The translations under genes and the position numbers were made by a program. A stretch of DNA of 64,000 nt from Oscillospiraceae bacterium (GTDB lineage: Bacteria; Bacillota; Clostridia; Oscillospirales; Acutalibacteraceae). The stretch lies in contig CAJTCS010000004.1 in assembly GCA_910574995.1 (NCBI GenBank), positions 272,049 to 336,048 of the forward strand, read 5' to 3'. Under the pieces are notes generated by a model. That model did not search any database, had not been told where the DNA came from, and saw only the letters and a program-made list of their open reading frames with translations. Positions 25,194-32,247 of this stretch are shown here, piece after piece. Each line of letters begins with the position of its first letter. Position 1 is the stretch's first letter.

Positions 25194-25375
25194 ATTAGTG
25201 TATAGATAATTACAGATAGTAAGACTATGGTGCCCCTCTTGCGCTTTTGGTGCGGGAGGGGGTTTAGCTTTCGGGTAGTTTCTCATGTATACAATAAAAT
25301 ATACATCAAAAAATAGTTTTAGTCAAGTTTTTTGATATAAGCTATTTTGAAAAAAGGAAAAAGACTTGTATAGTT

Positions 25376-25388
25376 AGGTTGCCAACCT
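25376..25388 (+). promoter_or_regulatory. Short palindrome before XRE gene
   Basis: AGGTTGCCAACCT is a 13-bp palindrome in the 5' region of the gene at 25410, preceded by TATAGTTAGG, which resembles operator 1 upstream. Possible autoregulatory site. Confidence 0.4.
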
Positions 25389-25409
25389 TGTGTAGGGGAG
25401 GGTAAACAC

Positions 25410-25757
25410 TTGGATTATACATTATTGGGTGCGGCTATCCGGAAAAAACGTAATGAACGCGGGTGGAAAATTGCAGTTTTAGCGGATAAAGTAGGCGTAT
25501 CGGATGACTTTATTGGTAAAATTGAAAGAGCAACCGATATACCAAGTTTGCAAACAGTTGTGGCGATTGCAAACGCTTTGGAGGTTAGTGTTGATTCTTT
25601 ACTGAGTGATAATTTGTTTGTTGTTGATGCGGCTCTTTGCGATGAAGTAAACTGTATGATAGAAAATATGAATCCAAGACAAAAGAAATTGTTTTTGCAG
25701 TTTTTGAGAAATAATGTGGATTTTTTCAATAAGATAGATTGTGAAGCTGATGACTGA
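25410..25757 (+). CDS. XRE-family regulator
   Basis: A 115-residue protein. HTH residues ~6-60 (LLGAAIRKKRNERGWKIAVL, VGVSDDFIGKIERATDIPSL, VVAIANALEVSVDSLLSDNL), then a helical tail (NCMIENMNPRQKKLFLQFLR). The start is TTG 25410 with GGGGAGGG at 9 nt. AT-rich, with no partner gene. It ends before a strong terminator. Confidence 0.78.
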   Translation: MDYTLLGAAIRKKRNERGWKIAVLADKVGVSDDFIGKIERATDIPSLQTVVAIANALEVSVDSLLSDNLFVVDAALCDEVNCMIENMNPRQKKLFLQFLRNNVDFFNKIDCEADD

Positions 25758-25840
25758 AAAGCAGCAATTTGTGGTGAACCTATTGGAATCTATGATACAG
25801 GCAGTGCGGGAGTGAAACATTTCCCTTTTTGAATTAACTT

Positions 25841-25879
25841 GAGGATGGCCGGGCAATTTTCCCGGCCATCCTCTTTTTC
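25841..25879 (+). terminator. Strong terminator
   Basis: GAGGATGGCCGGG, short A/T loop, CCCGGCCATCCTC, then TTTTT. Confidence 0.9.
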
Positions 25880-25992
25880 TGTCCGCCGAAGTGGGAAGAA
25901 CAAAAACAAAAAATGATATGTTTTTCTTGCATTTTTCTGTTTTTGTGATAGAATTGAGAAAAATCATTTCCAAAAGATGGGAAGTGCTTTAT

Positions 25993-26712
25993 TTGAAAAC
26001 GGACTCAGGTCAAAAAAGCTACCTTGTCTGCGAACAGAAAATGGTCTATACCCTTTTAATGGCCAGCGCCGGGATGATGGGGGCTTACACCTACATCCTG
26101 CGGGGCGGGGTATTCTGCAACGCCCAGACGGCTAATGTCCTGGTCATGGCCATGTCCTTTGGCAAAGGCGATTGGGCAGGCGGGCTGTACTACCTCATCC
26201 CCTTCTCCGCCTATCTCTTAGGCGCGTTTGTATCGGAGATCCTGCCGTCCCCTGTCAAAAGGCTGGGCTTCCTGCGATGGGATACATACCTGATCCTTTT
26301 TGAAACGGCGGTTCTGTTCCTCCTGGGTTTCGTCCCGCTGAGTGTGCCGCACCAAATTGTGCAGGTGGCGGTCAACTTTTTAGCATCCATGCAGTACAAC
26401 ACCTTCCGCCAGGCAGAGGGCATCCCCATGGCCACTACCTTCTGCACCAACCATATCCGGCAGGTGGGGGTGGGGTTTGCCAAGGCTGTCCGGAAACGGG
26501 ACAGCGCCGCCCTGCGCCGGGGCCTTATCCACCTGGGGATGGTAGCCAGCTTCTTTGTGGGCGCGGCCCTCTTGACAGCCCTTTGCGGCCCCTTGGCAGA
26601 GAGGTCTATTTGGCTCACACTGGTCCCCATGGGGATCGTGCTGGTAAGGCTTATCCGTGCCGACTTGGGTTCCGAGCATGAAGCCCTGGGCCGCAAGCCT
26701 TCTGGCCACTGA
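25993..26712 (+). CDS. YoaK/DUF1275-family membrane protein
   Basis: About 240 residues with six hydrophobic segments. The family hallmark is GAYTYILRGGVFCNAQTANV near the N-terminus, and MQYNTFRQAEGIPMATTFCT later. Transport function is presumed in the family but not proven. The start is uncertain: TTG 25993 or ATG 26041; the long frame from 25891 runs through terminator-proximal sequence and is unlikely. It converges with the broken primase gene. Confidence 0.75.
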   Translation: MKTDSGQKSYLVCEQKMVYTLLMASAGMMGAYTYILRGGVFCNAQTANVLVMAMSFGKGDWAGGLYYLIPFSAYLLGAFVSEILPSPVKRLGFLRWDTYLILFETAVLFLLGFVPLSVPHQIVQVAVNFLASMQYNTFRQAEGIPMATTFCTNHIRQVGVGFAKAVRKRDSAALRRGLIHLGMVASFFVGAALLTALCGPLAERSIWLTLVPMGIVLVRLIRADLGSEHEALGRKPSGH

Positions 26713-26716
26713 GTCT

Positions 26717-27666
26717 TTACATAGCCAGCCCAGCCATCTCAATCCCGCCCCCTGTCTGCACCATCTCCCTGCTGGCCTGCAATTCCTCATTCCAGTCCTT
26801 ATAATCCGGGAAGTGGGCCGTGACTTCTACCTCCCACTCATCCAGCAGCTGCTTGGCGATGCGCCGCGCCGCGTCATGCCCGGCCTGGTCGTTGTCCAGG
26901 CACAGGGTGACTTCCTCCAGCTGCGGCACTTCCTCCAGAAAGCGTTCGATGGGGGAAATGCCTACCCCGCACAAAGCCACATAGGAGTTCCCCTGCCAGC
27001 CCTCCGGGTGGAGCGTGATATAGGACAGAAGGTCAATGGGCGCTTCAAACACAAAAAGCTGCCGCCCTTGCCCTACATAATTGAAACTGTGCGCTTTCTC
27101 GCTTCCGGCAAGCGTCTGCCGGAACCCGGAGCCAGTAAGCGTCCCCCGCATGTGGATGTGCCGGGGCTTGCCCTGCCCGTCCCGGCCCACAAAGACGGCG
27201 TTATGCTTGTCGGCGCTCTCGTATAGAAGATGGGCGTGGGCGAAGGCCGACGCCACCTCCGGGGCGATGCCCCTAGTCTGGCACAGGTATGCAAAAACCC
27301 GCCGCATATTGCTGTTTGCGGCGGGGCAACGCAAGCGTTGCATCTTTGTCGCGGAGCCGTTCGCTGCGCTCACTGGGTTGTGAAAACGGCCAGCTTTCTG
27401 CGCGCGTGGCTGGCCTGCATAATTGGCATCCAGATGCATCACCACCGCATCTTCCTCTGAATAGCCATAGAAATAATGCAAAAACTTCACAGCGTCGCCG
27501 CCCTCCTGGGTGTACTGGTCGAACCAGAGATGCCCCCGGACGGTGACACGTTCGTCGTGGTATTTCCGCTCCCACCGCTGCCGGATTTCTTCAGCGTCTC
27601 CCCACGGGAGCGTAGCCAGTATACCAGGTCGGTGCGGCCTGCTTGGTAGCGGTCTTTTGCGGTCAT
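26717..27666 (-). pseudogene. DUF3991/TOPRIM element primase, frameshifted and with in-frame insertion
   Basis: ATG 27666 (after GAGGTGG) opens MTAKDRYQAGRTDLVYWLRS and RGETLKKSGS. A one-base shift near 27570 then moves to the frame with WERKYHDERVTVRGHLWFDQ, GGDAVKFLHYFYGY, MRRVFAYLCQTRGI and a TOPRIM-like FVFEAPIDLLSYI, CLDNDQAGHDAARRIAK. It would prime DNA synthesis for a conjugative element. A 48-nt palindromic insert (27326-27373) adds ~16 residues without breaking the frame. Otherwise full length. Confidence 0.75.
27326..27373 (-). repeat. In-frame 48-nt palindromic insert in primase gene
   Basis: Contains GCAACGCAAGCGTTGC (hairpin), a linker, GGAGCCG and TTCGCTGCGCTCAC. It encodes VSAANGSATKMQRLRC between PVxx and PAANSNMRRVFAYL. 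As I recall homologues, that stretch is absent. Its layout (hairpin, linker, GAGCCG, CG-rich tail) resembles the 53-nt element. Confidence 0.55.
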
Positions 27667-27683
27667 GCTGCAAACCACCTCAC

Positions 27684-27712
27684 AAAAAAGCCCCCGCATG
27701 GAAAACGGGGGC
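27684..27712 (-). terminator. Terminator-like hairpin upstream of primase
   Basis: On the minus strand GCCCCCG, loop, CGGGGGC, then TTTTTT. It lies between the toxin locus and the primase start and would stop minus-strand transcription entering the primase gene, or act as an attenuator. Confidence 0.6.
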
Positions 27713-27802
27713 AGGTAAAATAATCTTGTTTTCTGTCACTTTTTCTGCTATCATATAGATGCGCAGTCATGCGCGGGAGCTTGCCAAAAACGGTAGGCGG
27801 TT

Positions 27803-27820
27803 GGCCCTCTCCAGAGGGCC
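27803..27820. repeat. Perfect short hairpin
   Basis: GGCCCTCT-CC-AGAGGGCC, upstream of the small toxin ORF. It may stabilise its mRNA or hide the start region. Confidence 0.5.
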
Positions 27821-27878
27821 TGGAACCTCTGATTACATAGAAACCCATCGGGGATTTCGTGGAAAGGAGGGCATACTT

Positions 27879-27971
27879 ATGAGTGCTTATGAGACGCTGT
27901 CCATTACGATGATGGTCCTTTCCATTGTCGTGATGCTGCTCATCGCTTATATCAACAGCACAAAAAAGTAA
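27879..27971 (+). CDS. 30-residue membrane peptide, candidate type I toxin
   Basis: ATG 27879 follows AAAGGAGGG at good spacing. The peptide MSAYETLSITMMVLSIVVML then LIAYINSTKK has a short polar head, one transmembrane helix and a Lys-rich tail, like the putative holin-like toxin (Hol_Tox/TxpA) family. Overproduction of such peptides damages the membrane. A consensus promoter on the opposite strand just downstream would make an antisense RNA covering the 3' end. Together this is a classic type I toxin-antitoxin layout. Toxicity is inferred from family. Confidence 0.75.
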   Translation: MSAYETLSITMMVLSIVVMLLIAYINSTKK

Positions 27972-28002
27972 CCGCCCCGGCCAAGGTTGCGGTTACTTTT
28001 TT
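27962..28002. terminator. Bidirectional terminator shared by toxin mRNA and antisense RNA
   Basis: AAAAAAGTAACCGC pairs with GCGGTTACTTTTTT; T-runs exist on both strands. Confidence 0.85.
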
Positions 28003-28051
28003 GTAAAGTAACATGATCTGGGCCAACCGTCTATCGGCAGGCTCTCTTTCT
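27963..28051 (-). ncRNA. Candidate antisense RNA antitoxin
   Basis: From the consensus promoter at 28058-28086 a minus-strand transcript of about 90 nt would run to the hairpin AAAGTAACCGC/GCGGTTACTTTTTT (27962-28002). It would overlap the end of the toxin mRNA. The shared terminator provides the region of complementarity. The 5' end is predicted, not measured. Confidence 0.65.
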
Positions 28052-28057
28052 GTTTTT

Positions 28058-28086
28058 ATTATACCCTCTTTTTCCCTGGCTGTCAA
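28058..28086 (-). promoter_or_regulatory. Consensus sigma-A promoter for antisense RNA
   Basis: Minus strand: TTGACA (28081-28086), 17-nt spacer, TATAAT (28058-28063). It matches both hexamers perfectly, as expected for an abundant antitoxin RNA. Confidence 0.85.
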
Positions 28087-28105
28087 CTCCCATCAGCCGG
28101 CAAGC

Positions 28106-28470
28106 TTACCCCAATTTCTGCCCCTGCGCCAGCTTTTTCTCCGCGATCTTACTCAGCAGCTTGCGGTCTGTATGAGCTATCTGCGGGGCGTAGTATTCTT
28201 TTAAATGGCGCACCATTTCCGGGCTGAATGTCAGCTTCCATCTGCCGCTCCTGTAAATCTCCATCGCTTCCGCCCATACTTGGTTCAGATAGGCTCTGGA
28301 AGCGGCTTCATCCTCTAAGATGTGTTTTTCCGCCTGTTCCGGGCATACTTGTATGGGGATGAATCGGCGGTTTCCGGAGCGGTCAAGGGGCAGGAAGTCA
28401 AGGACGTTGGATGTCCCGCCGAACACGCACTGCCTTGGGCGGTCTGCCGGGTGGGTTTCGTAAGGTACCA
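28106..28470 (-). pseudogene. C-terminal fragment of VapE/VirE-type phage protein
   Basis: Reads ETHPADRPRQCVFGGTSNVL, DFLPLDRSGNRRFIPIQV, AYLNQVWAEAMEIYRSGRWK and LTFSPEMVRHLKEYY. This is the virulence-associated E (VirE) P-loop ATPase domain after the Walker motifs; the Walker A and B sites are missing. It is joined upstream, in frame, to an unrelated sequence at about 28470. Confidence 0.75.
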
Positions 28471-28743
28471 CAAACAAAGTTTTTCCATTTTGCAAGAGGA
28501 TTTGAACATCTCCATATCCCGGAATGGATTCTAAAACAATTTCTGCTCTTTGTCCTTTTATGAAATACCTACCTTGCCAACGGTCAGAATTTCCATCTAT
28601 TTTTGCGCAATTTTTTTCTCTCAAAAATCCTACAATGTCAAAATGCAATACTTTTCCAGTTTTGATATGTGCGCCATCAATGGAAACTTTAACATTCTGT
28701 TCAGTGAGCTGGTTTTTAAGGTCTGCTGGACAGACTGGATATC
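28471..28743 (-). pseudogene. Unrecognised protein fragment fused to VapE tail
   Basis: A frame without a clear start reads YPVCPADLKNQLTEQNVKVS, IDGAHIKTGKVLHFDIVGFL, REKNCAKIDGNSDRWQGRYF and IKGQRAEIVLESIPGYGDVQ. It is AT-rich and protein-like. I do not recognise it. Its beginning overlaps the end of the DUF4259-like gene, so it could be the second gene of that operon, cut at its 3' end. Confidence 0.4.
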
Positions 28744-29204
28744 GCCAGCCACTGCTGAAGGATTTTCTCGTTCGCCCATCCCTGATATTTCCAATGCTCC
28801 GGGTTCTGGACGTTTTCCAGCTCTGTCAAAAGGGACGGCAAATCATTTCCTGTGACAATGAAGTTTTTGATATGGTACTCAACCGGATCGTAGTTCTCAC
28901 CGATATAATCATAGACGACCAATTCACCGGTCTGATAATAGTCGTAGAGACACTCTGCAACCAGAAGTGCCGCATTGATAAAGTCGTGCATAAGCGTTTC
29001 GCTGATATAGAAATCCGTGATCTTCGACGGCGGCTTCTGCTTGTATTGCTCGATTTCCTCTTGAATGGTTTGGTTCAGAAGTGTAATGGCCTCCGACACA
29101 TTGAAAACAGTAAAATTTACGTTTCTCAATTGTTCTGCCACAATAGTGTCCAGCAGGTCTAGGCCATCGTCACTTTGCCTTACGGTGATGCCCCAGGCTC
29201 CCAT
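28716..29204 (-). CDS. DUF4259-like small protein
   Basis: A 162-residue acidic protein beginning MGAWGITVRQSDDGLDLLD, the hallmark of the DUF4259 family (MGAWG...S/NDxxLD). Members are often beside polymorphic toxins and may be immunity proteins; function is not proven. A helical middle (LLNQTIQEEIEQYKQ, ALLVAECLYDYYQTGELVVY) follows. ATG 29204 has GGAGG upstream. The C-terminus looks natural. It may have had an operon partner downstream, now fused to the VapE scrap. Confidence 0.7.
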   Translation of the reverse strand: MGAWGITVRQSDDGLDLLDTIVAEQLRNVNFTVFNVSEAITLLNQTIQEEIEQYKQKPPSKITDFYISETLMHDFINAALLVAECLYDYYQTGELVVYDYIGENYDPVEYHIKNFIVTGNDLPSLLTELENVQNPEHWKYQGWANEKILQQWLAISSLSSRP

Positions 29205-29466
29205 TTCAACCTCCTTCGTGGTCTGAAAAATTTGTCCTTTAAGTGCGGCCTTGGTTTTTCACCCCCTCCCGCAGGCCCCATTTGAGGGCCGTTTTTAGTG
29301 GAAAAAGAATAAGGACAAACCGCCAACCCGTTGCAACGCAAGGGTTTTCCGATTTGTCTATATTTTTCTTGTTTATTTCTTCAACACGACTAAGATCTAC
29401 AAAAATAGCAATAACCGATCCGATGACAATGATAATTCCAATTCCAAAGCCCCAATTAAATAAATC
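29205..29466. other. Intergenic stretch with R3 inverted repeat
   Basis: No gene. Holds the inverted repeat at 29313-29358 and the conserved flank TTATTCTTTTTCCA on its left (minus reading), shared with the region upstream of parA at 53395-53470. Confidence 0.5.
29313..29358 (-). repeat. R3 inverted repeat, copy 2
   Basis: GGACAAACCGCCAACCC and GGGTTTTCCGATTTGTC flank GTTGCAACGCAA. The counterpart at 53399-53445 has GGACAAATCG...AACCC and GGGTTTTCAGGTTTGTCC. The flanks are also similar for ~60 nt. Candidate parS, operator or element end. Confidence 0.6.
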
Positions 29467-30228
29467 TCAGCATATAAAGTTATAAATAAATTTACAGAAA
29501 ACCGATATTACAATCCCAAACATAATCATATATATATTGTCACCTGTGCTTATAGAATTAGCATGGTATGGTGTATGCTTTTGAACTGGATGACCCAACT
29601 TTGATATTTTATCATCGATATATCTTAAATCCGTCGCCATTTTCTGTATAGAAAACTCAAGTGTTTGCACTTGGCGTAAATAAATCACTAAAACATCGCG
29701 ATTAAATATATTCATCTTTTCAGCGGTTACACTTTTAAAATCAGAACCTCTACTATGAATATAGCTTATATTGAATTGCATGAGGGATACCGAATAGTGT
29801 TTCCAGAGAACAATTTTCAATTAAATGTTCTTGAGAAGATGTATCTAATGAAGGAAAATCACCTAATTCCAGCAAAACCCCTTTTTCAAAACTAAAAGAG
29901 ATTTCTACCTGTTTTTTATCTTTCAACATGATTTCGATCTCTTCTTCCGTCCTTGAGCCATATTTGTCTGTAGGTGTCCCAAATCGTGTCCACAGTATCG
30001 CAACAGGAGCGTCACAATTTTTTATAAATTGTTCATTTAACAAGGTCTGTGGCTTTCCTCCTAATTGTGGATAAGAACTTTTATACCAGTATTTTGGATG
30101 GAAATTCCAAGTATGCTAGAATATCTTTCATTAAAGTCAGCCACAACTTTTTCAACCAATTCAACTTCGTTTTGAATGTCTCCAGGGCAAGAAATTAATA
30201 AATCATATTCCTTTATATTCCTTGACAT
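29467..30228 (-). pseudogene. DUF4062-like protein, frameshifted
   Basis: ATG 30228 (GGGAGG upstream) starts MSRNIKEYDLLISCPGDIQN and ELVEKVVADFNERYSSILGI. Near 30102 a shift is needed to reach KYWYKSSYPQLGGKPQTLLN, then EQFIKNCDAPVAILWTRFGT, PTDKYGSRTEEEIEIMLKDK. These are hallmarks of DUF4062-type proteins, often paired with defence or NTPase modules. After ~30 residues more it degrades, and a further frame (29467-29820) ends in a membrane-like helix. Broken; function unknown. Confidence 0.65.
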
Positions 30229-30289
30229 ATTCAACCTCCCTTACTATTCTCAACTACTTCTCTTTATAGCATTTACAAAGTATACAAGT

Positions 30290-30671
30290 CTCCTTTTGCT
30301 CAATCTGCTCCCTGAAGGCTTTTTTCAAGAAAAACCTGTTTTTGTTGTGTTTCAGCAAAAAAGTACAGAGCTGAAATTTTCCCTTTTGCTCTATCTCGAT
30401 TTATTTCTAAATCCCCGGAGATATTCCATCTGCATTGTCAATTAAAAAAATGCAGACGTCAGAATCTTCTAGCGCAAGAGCATAGTGATTTCCTGCACTT
30501 AATGTAGAAACCCCCTTCACTTTCAAACGTATGAACATCTGCCAGTCCAGTTTGTTCAATGATTCGTTTGAGTTCTGCCCGGATAGGATTTTATTTGGGA
30601 GGAACGCCCGCAACATCATACTTCGAGCTGATGAACACTTTGATTTTATATCTATTCAAATTTCTGCTCAT
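30290..30671 (-). pseudogene. Second DUF4062-like gene, heavily decayed
   Basis: ATG 30671 after AAGGAGA opens MSRNLNRYKIKVFISSKYDV, soon hits a stop, then continues in pieces: IRAELKRIIEQTGLADVHTF, NHYALALEDSDVCIFLIDNA and, after another shift, KISALYFFAETQQKQVFLEK. KVFISSKYD at the start is the usual DUF4062/TIR-like opening strand. At least two frame changes. It lies directly upstream of the other DUF4062-like gene. Confidence 0.55.
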
Positions 30672-30741
30672 TTTACTTTCTCCTTATTCCAGCAAGATTG
30701 TTTTGCTGATAAATTGTTAGAGAGTGGGATAATCTTCTGTT

Positions 30742-31321
30742 AATGAGAATGTGAAAGAAATTTTTCAATTATTCTATATCGAAATGCAACGTCATTCCAC
30801 ATCTCAAAATCACAAGCTATGAAGGGATGGGCCGTAGTGCCACCGTTTTTTCCCCGCCTGGAGATAATCCCAACAGCATTTACCCTTTCGATCCATCTGG
30901 CAGGAGTCAAGGTATAAGAAGGGGAACGAACATCACCAAGTAATTGCTGAAATGCCTACTCGTCAAAGTTGGGATTGTTTTCTCTTTCCCACTGGCCCAG
31001 AAACGCGATCGTATTCCTGCTGCGCAGCCAGCTTTGGATCACATAGCTTGGGTTCTCTGGGTTAAAGCGCTTTGCGATATCTGTCAGTGAAATATAATCA
31101 TCTGTGGGATACAAATACTTTTCTACAACTGCTTGAAGTTGTTGCTTCTCTTTCGAATCGTGAATTTTGGCCTCTCCACGGTTGATAAGTTCAAAGATAC
31201 GGTCTCGTATAAACTCCAGGTCTTCCGCTTTGAGCAGGGATTTTTCACTTAGCCTCTTGGCATACTCATCCCTCGTTATCGCGTAGGCCCATAGTAGCTC
31301 AGATTGACTTGCTCGTTCCAT
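30742..31321 (-). pseudogene. KilA-N domain protein with premature stop
   Basis: The frame 31321-30959 reads LWAYAITRDEYAKRLSEKSL, then a KilA-N opening (DYISLTDIAKRFNPENPSYV, IQSWLRSRNTIAFLGQWERE, NNPNFDE). After an in-frame TAG at 30956 it continues AFQQLLGDVRSPSYTLTPAR, WIERVNAVGIISRRGKNGGT and TAHPFIACDFEMWNDVAF. So one amber codon splits an otherwise complete DNA-binding domain of phage/plasmid type. The N-terminal Met is uncertain. Confidence 0.7.
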
Positions 31322-31700
31322 TCTTCATCGTCCTCAATATTCCGATTGGGATTTCTACATCGACTAGATTTCATTTCCTCCACAGCAAAGTATGTGGCGT
31401 GGTCAATAATGCCAAACGTGTACTTATAATTGTTTAGAAACTTCTTCAAGACATCACGGCTCCACACCGTTCTACCAGATGGAGAAGGAATACCTTACTT
31501 GCGCAAATGTTCTTGAATTTTCTACAAACTGTTTCCTGACAGGCATAAGCAAAATATCTCCCGCACGATTTCGGCCTCCTGCTCAACTGTTTCTACTCTC
31601 TTGTTCTTGTCGCGTCGAAAGCCATAGCATGCTTTGCCAAAGATTTTTGATTTCAACGGGGGCAACTTCACGCGAATCTTCCTTTCTTACATTATAGTGG
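31290..31700 (-). pseudogene. Serine recombinase middle fragment, several frameshifts
   Basis: Pieces in different frames: VEQEAEIVREIFCLCLSGNS, KIQEHLRK, GIPSPSGRTVWSRDVLKKFL and NNYKYTFGIIDHATYFAVEE. This is the Recombinase (PF07508-type) domain. No catalytic domain or zinc ribbon remains. It directly precedes the KilA-N frame. Confidence 0.6.
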
Positions 31701-31914
31701 GTTGCTTGAGCGTTTTCAAGTAGAACCTACAAATTAGTGGTATTTATTTCTCTTTTTCCCTCCACTAAACATGATTATTTGTGACTTATTAGGTGTTTCC
31801 TATAGACTAAAGAACAAAAAAGGCGTGGATTATGATGTTATCCCACGCTTTTTGCTTCATCAATAGAATTTTAAAGTATAAAAAAAGAGAAAAAAGCCTC
31901 TAAAATGCTTTTGT
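31701..31914. other. AT-rich spacer
   Basis: No gene. A weak hairpin around 31818-31850 (AAAAAAGGCGTGG / CCCACGCTTTTT) resembles a terminator: GCGTGG pairs with CCCACGC and T-runs follow. Confidence 0.45.
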
Positions 31915-32195
31915 CTCCTTTTGGCAGGGGCAGAAGGATTCGAACCCTCGGCACGCGGTTTTGGAGTGGATGTGGAAAAAGCATGAACGGACATATAACG
32001 GCCAGTTTTCCGCACAGTTGAGCCGTCTGTATTTCCACAACACACGCCCCCAAAATTTTTGATGATTTATTGATGATATTTGTAATTCTCAGCCCCAAAG
32101 CTCAAGAAATCAACGGTTTTTGGTACGTCGATGCTACAATAATCACAGTCCTGTGTTAAGCCTCTCACTCTCTCAAATTTTGAGCCGCTAAACAA
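31915..32195 (-). repeat. Dispersed repeat R2 with tRNA-Trp 3'-half, copy ii
   Basis: On the minus strand: CTCTTTGTTTAGCGGCTCAA, a promoter-like stretch, ATCATCAATAAATCATCAAA, GCGGAAAACTGGCCG, CCACATCCACTCCAAAACCG. The last 45 nt (31922-31966) are the intact 3' half of a tRNA-Trp: CTCCAAAACC anticodon loop with CCA anticodon, GAGGGTTCGAATCCTTC T-arm, TGCCCCTGCCA end. No 5' half is present, so it is not a working tRNA gene. Confidence 0.75.
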
Positions 32196-32247
32196 AGAGT
32201 AGGCAGAAGAGCTGTTTGAACAGGATGCTTTCCATCCCATTCGTATC

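Noticed and set aside
31922..31966. A functional tRNA-Trp gene
   Set aside because: Only the 3' half (anticodon loop to CCA) is present; no D-arm or 5' acceptor strand, and upstream sequence is the R2 repeat.
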